Shown here: piece by piece, positions 57,038-64,000 of the stretch
Position numbering within the stretch: position 1 is the first letter of the stretch
Layout: each line of letters starts with the position of its first letter
Source: Paulinella micropora
Lineage: Eukaryota; Cercozoa; Imbricatea; Euglyphida; Paulinellidae
Assembly: GCA_019918135.1 (NCBI GenBank)
Contig: WBZZ01000408.1
Location: 1 to 64,000, forward strand
Length of the DNA stretch: 64,000 nt
Reading direction: 5' to 3'
Made by a program: the position numbers and the translations under genes
The notes under the pieces: generated by a model
The model's database searches: none
What the model was told of the DNA's origin: nothing
Seen by the model: the letters and a program-made list of their open reading frames with translations, nothing else

Positions 57038-57470
57038 TTTACTTTAGTCGATTCTTTTTAAGGTTTATTTATGATTAAAGAGGTTTTCTTGATGAGCGGA
57101 GGAAAGAGGAGAGAAAATAGAAGAGAGGGAAGCATTTCCGTCCCCCCCCCGCATTGGGAGGCCCTCCCCTTCCCTTTTCCCTTTTCCCTCCCCCCTTTTC
57201 TGTCCCTCTGTGTTGGTCTTTTTTGTGTTGTGAGTTACAGGTATGCTTTTTTCCCTTTCCGAATGAAAAGAAAAGGGGGAGGGAGTAGCGTTACCACATT
57301 ATCTCCCCCCTCCCTTCCCATTTTCCCATCCCCCTCTTCCCTCTTCAGCTGGCCTTTTACTTTCTTCCCCCTCCCCCGTCCCTTTCCTCTCCCTCTTTTA
57401 GTTTTCGGTGCCAAGATTAAAACTTTGTCAAAGGTTTTCTTTTAACTTTTTTTTGTACATTCTTACAAAC
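57038..57470. other. Spacer with variant 3' cassette
   Basis: AT-rich next to the 57037 start, then C/T-rich tracts, then GGTGCCAAGATTAAAACTTT and GTCAAAGGTTTTCTTTTAAC with TTTTTGTACATTCTTA at about 57405-57465. This variant lies on the plus strand but beside a minus-strand gene end. Confidence 0.5.
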
Positions 57471-58868
57471 CTAGAGACATTCTCTCGGACTCGTGTGGCT
57501 TTGCTTATCAAACCAGCGCTCAATCCGAGCGGCTAGGCTTGCTCGACCAAGCCACGACCCGTGAAAGCCCGGCTCCATGTGCGTAAAACTCTGTGGGAAC
57601 ATTGTTTGCATGTAGGGCAGATCGTAGTAGGTTAGGGGGTCCTTTGCCGAAAGCAGGAAGAGAGTGCTTGGGGAATCCAGAAGATTGTGAGAGCAGTGAG
57701 GCCAGAAACAGAAGCGATAGGGCAGAAACTTAAAATAGCAACGACCTAGCTTTTCGTGCATCAGAAAAGCTGCAAAAAGCCTGGATACCCAGGGGTTCGA
57801 GGACCCGCCGCGCCGTGTCAGGATCGACAGGATCTGTGAGAACGGCTGGCAGACTGCCCCGTACGCCAGCGTGCAGGCAGACACCGTAAGCACAGGCTCA
57901 ATCAGGACGCAGGAACGGACGCGGTAGCCACCGCCATACCTGTGCAGGAAACCATGACTCACCACAGCCCCTAGAGACCAGCCCACAATACTAATTTCCC
58001 TGATTCCCAAGCTTTGCAAGTAGGCGTGTAGTCGAGCCAAGAATCTGTCGAGGGTAACGCCCGAGCTGGTCGCGGTGAGTTCGCCAAAGTACCAAAGCGG
58101 AGCAAAGACGGGCGCCACCACCACCTCACCGGCGGGGATTGCTCGTAGCAAGTTCCAGATTGCTGCAAACTTGCAGGTGGCGCCATGGAAGAGCAGGACG
58201 ACACGTGAGGCTGGGCGCACAGGTCCCCGAACGACAAGAGGAAAATCCGCGTCGCGGGCTTGCCAGACCACCTGGCCCTTCCAGCAGACGTAGGCGCACA
58301 GAAGCGAGTCCAAGGCGTACATCACGCGATTGGTGATCCAGGGCAAGTCCAGAGCGTGGGGTCGCATCTCCCAGATGGAAGATAAACTGCGGGCGGGCTC
58401 GCGGCCACGCGGGAAGTGACGCCTCACTGCTGCCAACAGCTTCCCCGCCAAGGCTAGCTTCCTTTTCCGCGCCTGCGCCCCGCCCCTGCCAGCGCACAGA
58501 ATGTCACAAAACACTTGGCGCAGTTCCTGATCTGAGCACACCGCCAAGGCGCGGAAGTTGACAAGAGGAGCCACGGCAGCCTCGATCTGTTGCGCGTCTG
58601 CTTTCCGGAAAAATTCCAAGCACGATAGTATATCAAGATCGCTTGGATTGCTATGGCTACGCTCAGTCCTCCAGTGTTCGATCATCCTACGATGGGCAGA
58701 CCTAATATAGCTCTTCCATGCCAACTCACAAATCAGCCAGCCCGTGAGCGTGGCCCACGCCAAGAGTCTGAGCAACGCCGAGGAAGAAGACGAAACTAAG
58801 AGATACACGTCCGACAAGACCAGAAACATCGTCAGCCCAAGCGACAACCCCTCGTACAGACCCGCCAT
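57471..58868 (-). CDS. Membrane-anchored alpha/beta hydrolase
   Basis: 465 residues from the ATG at 58868. Residues about 8-50 hold two hydrophobic segments (LSLGLTMFLVLSDVYLLV and LLRLLAWATLTGWLICELAW), likely membrane spans. From about residue 222 an alpha/beta hydrolase fold follows: oxyanion loop LLFHGAT (228-229), nucleophile elbow GWSLG with Ser298, acid Asp410 in LSAKDPLTYY and His436 in EPGFHGSW. All three catalytic residues are present and well placed, so the enzyme is probably active as an esterase or lipase at a membrane; the substrate is unknown. It is divergent from the multi-pass membrane gene at 58987, 118 bases away, so the pair may share a promoter region. Confidence 0.75.
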   Translation of the reverse strand: MAGLYEGLSLGLTMFLVLSDVYLLVSSSSSALLRLLAWATLTGWLICELAWKSYIRSAHRRMIEHWRTERSHSNPSDLDILSCLEFFRKADAQQIEAAVAPLVNFRALAVCSDQELRQVFCDILCAGRGGAQARKRKLALAGKLLAAVRRHFPRGREPARSLSSIWEMRPHALDLPWITNRVMYALDSLLCAYVCWKGQVVWQARDADFPLVVRGPVRPASRVVLLFHGATCKFAAIWNLLRAIPAGEVVVAPVFAPLWYFGELTATSSGVTLDRFLARLHAYLQSLGIREISIVGWSLGAVVSHGFLHRYGGGYRVRSCVLIEPVLTVSACTLAYGAVCQPFSQILSILTRRGGSSNPWVSRLFAAFLMHEKLGRCYFKFLPYRFCFWPHCSHNLLDSPSTLFLLSAKDPLTYYDLPYMQTMFPQSFTHMEPGFHGSWLGRASLAARIERWFDKQSHTSPRECL

Positions 58869-58986
58869 GGCCGCAGATTTCCAACAGAAAGAGAAAGGGC
58901 CAGAGAGAGGGAAGAACTCTTTAATAAAAAACAACTATTGGTAATAGTAACTAAAAAGAGAGAGAGAGGAAAGGAAGCTATTTGAG

Positions 58987-59850
58987 ATGGAAACAATAAT
59001 TGAAGAGGAGGTTCTCGCGGGAGTCCCCCCAACAGCAAACGATCACCGCCCGTGTGCTCTCGCCAATTCTGAATTGGAGACAATAGCGCTGTCGAGGGGC
59101 ATGGCCGACCACGAGTCCCGCCTATCCAAGTGGCGGCGGTGGGTTTTTGTTTGGCTCTCCGGCTTCGGCCCGTCAGGCTGTGCGTTCGCAGTAGCAATGT
59201 TTAACGATGCACATGCCAACTGGAAAATGACGGGACTGGAGTCTATCCTCTGGGTTTCGATTCCGTGCATGATTCTTCAGGTCTTGTGCTTTATCGGGGG
59301 GATTCACCTGTCTGCAAAACTGGGATTTCTCATCATGGGCCACGGTTCGTCCATGAGAAAGAAGGAAGCGCTTTTAAGCAACTGGTCCAATACCGCCATC
59401 TGCGGCGCTCTGCTCTTTACCATCACCTTTGCTAGTATGCTTCCCGCTCTGCCGAAAAACGACGGACCGCAATCTTCTTTCATCACACAATATTACGTGC
59501 TCTGGACGTGGATGGCATCGGGCAACACGTGGTTTGCTCTTATGCTCAGTGGCGTAGCCTCGCTGTTTCTCGGAGCGTACGATGAAAAGGAGTCGTTGCA
59601 GTTTATGGCTCGTTTCCAGACACCGCTTGGGGCACCCGTATTTACCACTCTCCTGGGCATTATGTTTCTCTATATGTCTGCCTCTCTGTATGTGTGGGAG
59701 GTGTACGGAAAAGTGGCGGGAGGCACGGTGTGCCTGATCTGGCCCTTTGGCATTTTCGGGGTCGTCAATGAAGGTTGGCAGATGGCTTTCTGGCACCCCA
59801 TTGAGTTACAAAACCCCCCGCCCCCACCGCCGGGGGTTGCAACCTCCTGA
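58987..59850 (+). CDS. Multi-pass membrane protein
   Basis: 287 residues from the ATG at 58987. The first 45 residues are cytosolic-type polar. Hydrophobic segments lie at about 50-72, 86-112, 137-156, 175-198, 212-232 and 240-258, giving five or six spans (VFVWLSGFGPSGCAFAVAMF; WVSIPCMILQVLCFIGGI; LLGIMFLYMSASLYVW). The C-terminus has a Pro run. No family is recognised; Gly and Trp within the membrane segments recall small channel or tetraspan proteins, which is only an impression. Divergent partner of the hydrolase. Confidence 0.65.
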   Translation: METIIEEEVLAGVPPTANDHRPCALANSELETIALSRGMADHESRLSKWRRWVFVWLSGFGPSGCAFAVAMFNDAHANWKMTGLESILWVSIPCMILQVLCFIGGIHLSAKLGFLIMGHGSSMRKKEALLSNWSNTAICGALLFTITFASMLPALPKNDGPQSSFITQYYVLWTWMASGNTWFALMLSGVASLFLGAYDEKESLQFMARFQTPLGAPVFTTLLGIMFLYMSASLYVWEVYGKVAGGTVCLIWPFGIFGVVNEGWQMAFWHPIELQNPPPPPPGVATS

Positions 59851-60600
59851 CGGGAAAGACTGGGCGAACTGTCTGTGGTACGGCCGAAAAGGCAACAAAG
59901 GTGTTTTTACTTGGTTTAAATAAACAACTAGGTTTTGCATATATTGTTTTGTTCCTTTCTTCTAGCTTCTTGCACGGGCTGCGTGGCAAGCTGTGTGTTT
60001 CTCCTTCTGTTTGCCCTTCTTCTTGTCCACGTGGGAGAGGAGGGGGGGGGGTGCTTCTACCCTACCCCCTGCTTTTTCTCCATTATTTCGGACGGGTAGG
60101 ATGAGGAGAAAATATAAAAACCCATGCAAGCACGGGTACTCGCAGCGACCGCCGACGACGATGAGGACCAAAACAAGACGCCTCGCCTGTCTCCGCGCCT
60201 GGTAGAGGCATGCTGGCTGACTAGCACGACCACAGAGCTGTCTGAGCCCGCTGCATTGTCGACGGACAACCTGCCGTTTCTGCGCTAAGCCCAGGCGTGC
60301 CAAGGGCTGTGGCTGACCATGCTCGAAAAGTCGATCCGCAGGGGCGATCTGGCACGGGCACCGAACTTGCTACAAGCTTGGTGTGTGGAGGCTAAGGACG
60401 GGGCGACAAAGGTGAGAGGGGCGACGAAAGTGAGAGGGAAGGGGAGGACATCTTCCTCACGCGCGGGGGGTACGTTTGTACTTTTATTCTAGTTTGTGAT
60501 ACGGTCGGGGTTTGACACTCGCAAGATATCAATTCAATCCAACGTTCTAAAACATCTCCATGTCATCCAAGGTTACTTGAAGCTTAGTCTTTTTGTGGAT
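59851..60600. other. Spacer with small relics
   Basis: No intact long gene. Besides the ORF at 60124 it holds AT-rich DNA and a purine tract. The plus strand after 60288 continues with protein-like sequence (MLEKSIRRGDLARAPNLLQA), probably part of the same relic. Confidence 0.4.
60124..60288 (+). CDS. 54-residue ORF, probably a relic
   Basis: From an ATG at 60124: acidic front (AATADDDEDQNKTPR) and a natural-looking end (STTTELSEPAALSTDNLPFL). Similarity in style to F-box gene starts is only suggestive. Likely part of a decayed gene that extended to about 60415. Confidence 0.3.
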   Translation: MQARVLAATADDDEDQNKTPRLSPRLVEACWLTSTTTELSEPAALSTDNLPFLR

Positions 60601-60921
60601 ATATTTGGCGAACACCCGCTCAGTACATGCTCGCTGCCTGTTCCCAGAGGGGCCAGGGCGTGACAGAGGACACCGCCCAAACCCTGGAGTGGTACGGGCG
60701 AGCAGCCGCGCAGAACCACAGGGGGCGCCCTGCGGATATTGGGCATTGTGTATTATTTTGGTCGCATTGTGCCCCAAAACCGCGCCACGGCCAGGGAGTG
60801 GTTCATGCGAGCGGGCGAGCAGGGCGACGCCAGGGCCCTGCAGTGGCTCGCCAGGAGGGGCATGACCCAGAATCCAGACACGCAGCAAGCCAAACCTCCC
60901 GCCAGGCTCTGTAAAAGATAG
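60600..60921 (+). pseudogene. Sel1-repeat relic
   Basis: Plus-strand pieces QRGQGVTEDTAQTLEWYGRA and TAREWFMRAGEQGDARALQW are clear Sel1 repeats, followed by a Lys/Arg/Pro end (QAKPPARLCKR). Not in one frame. Closest to the relic at 38710. Confidence 0.6.
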
Positions 60922-61261
60922 ATTTATTACTCTTCTTCCGGAGCTGAGTTGGAGTAGTCCTAGTATTATCTCTCCCACCCCCAGCTACAATGTAACAGCT
61001 AACGCCTCCGCGAAAGGACAGGGACAGCAAGCGTCCCCTAAGAGTGAGCCCCGACTAAAAGCCTGGAAGCTGATTAGAAGGTTCTGTTCCGAGCAGAAGA
61101 GTTCCTGACCTGCTGCGTTTAATTGTTCCAGGTCCGTCGCCAATTCACACTCGAGGGCTCGGTATTTTCTGGTTCGTAGCTGACGCGCGGTCCGGCAGAC
61201 AGCATTGTCTTCCCTTCCAATTCCACCACACCCTTTTATTTCGCGCGTTGGAATTATCGTA

Positions 61262-61738
61262 CTAGTCGATCTTCCCCCCGACGACGTTTTCTGGCAATCG
61301 AAGGGGGGGGGGGGGGGCACCCCTCCTCTGCTGGAGCATCCGGACTCCCGCCTTCTTTTCTACAAACGGCTCGGCAGTAGCCAGGCGCTGGAGCCACAAC
61401 CGCACCGCGGACGAGACTGGTGGGGCGCTGTGTGTGTCGAGCCGCCGGCGCTTCTGGCGGACGCGGCTGTCACTTATCGCTAGCCGGCGCTTCTTGCTGA
61501 GGTACTTGCGCGCATGAGCGATACAAAGCCTAAAACGTGGAGGGCGGCTCGAGTCGGCCACGCGACAGCGTTTGTGGCGCACAAAGCATCGCGTGCACGC
61601 GGGCCGCCAGTCACCCTCGTCTTCTGCGCGACAGAACAGCCCGCCCTCGCGCACGCTCAGACTCTTGTCGCCTAGAGTTGCCACCGCGTCACGGCGACCG
61701 TATTGGCGGATAAAGTGTCGCACCGCGCGGCTGTCCAT
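61262..61738 (-). CDS. Small Cys/Arg-rich protein
   Basis: 158 residues from the ATG at 61738 (MDSRAVRHFIRQYGRRDAV). Cys residues in FCRAEDEGDWRPACTRCFVR, HKRCRVADS and FRLCIAHARKYLSKKRR could bind zinc, and basic stretches (KKRRLAIS, RQKRRRLD) suggest a nuclear nucleic-acid binding protein. The last 25 residues include Pro runs from a C/G homopolymer and may be uncertain. Family not recognised. Confidence 0.5.
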   Translation of the reverse strand: MDSRAVRHFIRQYGRRDAVATLGDKSLSVREGGLFCRAEDEGDWRPACTRCFVRHKRCRVADSSRPPRFRLCIAHARKYLSKKRRLAISDSRVRQKRRRLDTHSAPPVSSAVRLWLQRLATAEPFVEKKAGVRMLQQRRGAPPPPLRLPENVVGGKID

Positions 61739-61769
61739 GCTCCTGGCAGCCACAAACGTTGTGGGGGTG

Positions 61770-62100
61770 CCCTCCCGTCGCTCCTTTCACTCTTTTTTGA
61801 GTGTGTGTTTCTGTCCCACCTGGGCAGCCGTTCTTGAGGCGCCACTTGCACCTCAGCAAATAAGGAGGGGCGCCCCCTTCCCCTACAGCAGCTATCTTTT
61901 CCTTTCCCTTCCCCCCTCGACAAAGGGGGGGGGGGGGGACGGCGAGGCAGCACTCCTATCCCATTCTCCCCCCCCCCCAAAAAAAAAAGAAAGAGAGAGC
62001 CCCCCCCCCCCCCCCAAAGAAAGAGAATGGATCTGCGCCGTTTTCTAACCATCGAAGCTCCCGAGCTTTTTACGCACGGGGGCGTGGCACCGCTCGCGCG
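61770..62100. other. G/C-run spacer
   Basis: Holds two long C runs (up to 16) and G runs around 61930 and 62000. After about 62025 a protein-like plus-strand stretch (MDLRRFLTIEAPELFTHGGV) appears but is cut short. Confidence 0.45.
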
Positions 62101-62102
62101 TC

Positions 62103-62792
62103 TTATCTGCGATAACGGAGAAGCCGGGCACTTTCCCTGTTGACGTACAGCATATCGCCAGAGAAGGTGCAAAGCGCGCCGGCACTACTCTCTCGCGGCA
62201 GCGCGTATGTTGCTGTAGCCACCGCCACAGGCCTCTTGCAAGAAACCTTGGCTACCTTGTTCTGAGAACGCAGAGTTAGTCTGGGCTCCTGTACGGGACA
62301 CCACAAAAGAGGGCCCGACGAAAAGAGCGCGGGTGCTCGCACTGCCAGGCCCGGCGGGAGCTTGAAGGTAGCTGTTTGAGTGGTTTCCGTGTACCTAACC
62401 TCGAGCTCTGGCTGTTCCAGGCGTGCTATGTGCCTGGCATGGTTACCAATGATCTGGTTCAGCCTCACCAGCTCCTCGCCCGAATTCTGCCCAGGCCCGT
62501 CCTCGTCGTCCGCAAGGTCTTGCCGGAGCTTGAGCTCCAGTTGCTTTAAGTCTTCTTGCACAAGCGCCAAGTCCTGGCGACGCTTCTCAAGCTCATGGCT
62601 CCGAGCGTCCTGAACGAGCTGCGTTTGCGAGCCCAAGTCATCCGAAAGCACAGTGTACTGCACGCGTAGCGACCCATCAATCCGGACGAGCGCAACCACC
62701 AGCGTCTTGCCCTGCAGCACAAACGTGTGCTCTTTAGTGCCTGCAATGTTTGCCAGGACACTCATGTCTGAACGCAGAAAGCAGCTCGCCAT
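62103..62792 (-). CDS. Hypothetical protein with central coiled coil
   Basis: 229 residues from the ATG at 62792; a second ATG ten codons later is possible. The front is beta-rich (TFVLQGKTLVVALVRIDGSL, VQYTVLSDDLG), then a coiled coil at about 70-125 (RRQDLALVQEDLKQLELKLR), then beta-rich to the end. The order beta, coil, beta could be a trimeric or nucleic-acid-binding protein; no family is recognised. Confidence 0.6.
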   Translation of the reverse strand: MASCFLRSDMSVLANIAGTKEHTFVLQGKTLVVALVRIDGSLRVQYTVLSDDLGSQTQLVQDARSHELEKRRQDLALVQEDLKQLELKLRQDLADDEDGPGQNSGEELVRLNQIIGNHARHIARLEQPELEVRYTETTQTATFKLPPGLAVRAPALFSSGPLLWCPVQEPRLTLRSQNKVAKVSCKRPVAVATATYALPRESSAGALCTFSGDMLYVNRESARLLRYRR

Positions 62793-62879
62793 GGGGGGTA
62801 GCCTCGTTCGGGCCACTCTTCATTGTGCTGGCTTGCTGTCGAAACCGCTGCCTTCTTCTTCACGGTAGGCATTAGCTTA

Positions 62880-63560
62880 CCAGGATTGTTTTTATTCTTA
62901 TCCCGTCTTCCGAGGAAAGAAAAGAGGGAGGGGCGGGGGGGGAGGGGGCGCCTCCTCCCCTTCTCCCGTCCTTCCCCCCTCCCGTCTTTCCCCCCTCCCG
63001 TCTTTTCCCCATCTTGGCCCTTGCCGAACAAAGATTTCTTGTCAGGTCGTTTTTCTGTACACGTTTTCTCGGGAAACGCACAGACCTTTGTTTTGAAATT
63101 TAGCCTCCATGCAAAAGCCGGAAGCTACGGTCTTTTCAAAATTTGACGCTACTGTTTTTGCAAGGGTTACTGGTGGCGTTTTTTGTACCGAAGTATGAGG
63201 TGGCGGGATTCTAGATTTTAGCCAAAAATTAGCATGCTCTGCAATCTGTGGTACAGCACAGGTATCGTTTTTTACCTGAAATATCAGGTGCAGGGATTCT
63301 AGTTTTTTAGCTAAAAAAATTAGCATGCCACCGCGAAAGCCGGAATATTTTGATGCCGGCGCCTGAGCAGAATCGGATTCAAATCTGGAGGAGGAGGTCC
63401 ACCTTATTTTTTCATTTTCTTGGAAGCGATTTTAAAACAAAAGAGTAAGTAACACATTTTTAAAATAAAAAAACTCCGATTTGGGCTGCAAGCGGCTGCC
63501 CCCCCTTGTCGGCGACACCCCCCGGGGGAAAGATTATTTCTGTTAAAAGTAAGCAAACTT
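62880..63560. repeat. Spacer with tandem-type repeats
   Basis: After G and C runs to about 63000, the part 63196-63330 holds two copies, about 85 bases apart, of a unit with GGGATTCTAG, TTTTAGC and AAATTAGCATGC. A partial GGATTGAAATCT-type repeat (GAATCGGATTCAAATCTGG) is at 63368. Confidence 0.55.
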
Positions 63561-63561
63561 T

Positions 63562-63768
63562 TTATTTGACTAAGACCACACAGCCACGCAAAGCTAACGC
63601 CACCTCCGAATTGCCATCGCCTGTGTCCCCCCCCCCGGTGCTATACAGGTCCCGCGGCACACGCCCTCCCTGCAGGTCCAGCAACAGCTGCTGCAAGCGC
63701 TCAAACCTGGCGGGGGCTGCCGTGGGGCGCGGCGCGGGGCTAGCGACCTGGGCCCGCTCCGACTCCAC
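63562..63768 (-). CDS. Short ORF, partial or doubtful
   Basis: About 68 codons without an ATG; RFERLQQLLLDLQGGRVPRD looks like a natural helix. The frame is also open on the other strand. It could be the remnant of a small gene. Confidence 0.25.
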   Translation of the reverse strand: MESERAQVASPAPRPTAAPARFERLQQLLLDLQGGRVPRDLYSTGGGDTGDGNSEVALALRGCVVLVK

Positions 63769-63859
63769 GCGTGCTGCTAACTCAAGCTTTTAATTAAAAA
63801 ACTTTTTGATGTAACTTTTTCATCTTTCCTGATCTTTTTTTTTTATTCACCTGAACTAC

Positions 63860-63970
63860 GCATGGATCGGATTGAAATCTTAGAGAGGTGAACCACTCCA
63901 GAGACCGGCCGGCAGCTGGGAGAGAGAAAGGGCAGCACGCGGCACATCCCTCTCCCTCCTCAGAGCGGGG
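63860..63970 (+). repeat. Dispersed GGATTGAAATCT repeat, long copy
   Basis: Matches 42975-43085 over about 100 bases: GGATCGGATTGAAATCTTAG, GAGGTGAACC, GGCAGCTGGGAGAGAGAAAG and GGCAGCACGCGGCACATCCC. Confidence 0.75.
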
Positions 63971-64000
63971 GGCCGTCCCCCCGGCACAGGAAGGGGGGGG

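Noticed and set aside
60985-61320. 111-codon minus-strand ORF
   Set aside because: No ATG, its front overlaps the end of the gene at 61262 in another frame, and only a short helical stretch looks natural; too weak to annotate.

Overview
The window looks like part of a large, GC-rich double-stranded DNA virus of a eukaryote, or such a virus integrated into a eukaryotic genome. The reasons are dense, mostly intron-less genes on both strands with no bacterial ribosome-binding sites; eukaryote-type modules (cyclin, divergent histone H3, WWE-PARP, many F-box/LRR and Sel1 proteins); a tandem pair of large proteins with archaeo-eukaryotic primase motifs of the herpes UL52 type; and long G/C homopolymer spacers. 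No capsid, DNA polymerase or packaging ATPase is present, so the lineage is open. Histone-bearing candidates are Medusavirus-like nucleocytoviruses, Marseillevirus kin and mirusviruses, and pandoravirus-like genomes also fit the base composition and gene graveyards. A tRNA-derived SINE with a long ATT tail at the left edge points to close contact with, or residence in, a eukaryotic genome.

Layout. 1-1,670: ATT-tailed repeats and a SINE that have overrun an F-box-family gene. 2,011-6,931: cyclin, a SAM-like protein and three unknown genes. 6,932-10,119: a graveyard of repeats, palindromes and F-box gene fragments. 10,120-14,610: F-box ORF, LRR ORF, WWE-PARP and histone H3. 15,146-18,094: four serial ORFs that may be one long broken gene. 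18,095-23,700: repeats, a degraded gene, a small F-box/LRR pair and gene fragments. 24,391-28,100: two unknown genes and an intact Sel1-repeat protein. 28,100-34,900: three arrays of about 41-bp palindromic repeats, relics and a coiled-coil gene. 34,987-40,323: F-box/LRR and Sel1 family members, several broken. 40,476-41,408: an unknown nuclear-type protein. 43,300-51,254: one degraded and two long copies of the primase family; the long copies carry short introns whose lengths are multiples of three, and one has an HNH motif. 52,944-59,850: unknown genes, a membrane-anchored alpha/beta hydrolase and a divergent multi-pass membrane protein. 60,000-64,000: relics, two small unknown genes and repeats.

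How it may work together (inference): F-box proteins would redirect host ubiquitin ligases, the cyclin would bind a host CDK, the H3-like protein and WWE-PARP would act on chromatin, and the primase-like proteins would serve viral DNA synthesis. At least six families of short repeats, most of them palindromic, fill the spacers. One is a roughly 35-bp 3'-end cassette that follows genes and gene fragments alike. Many ORF interruptions fall near long G or C runs, so some apparent breaks may be sequencing errors.
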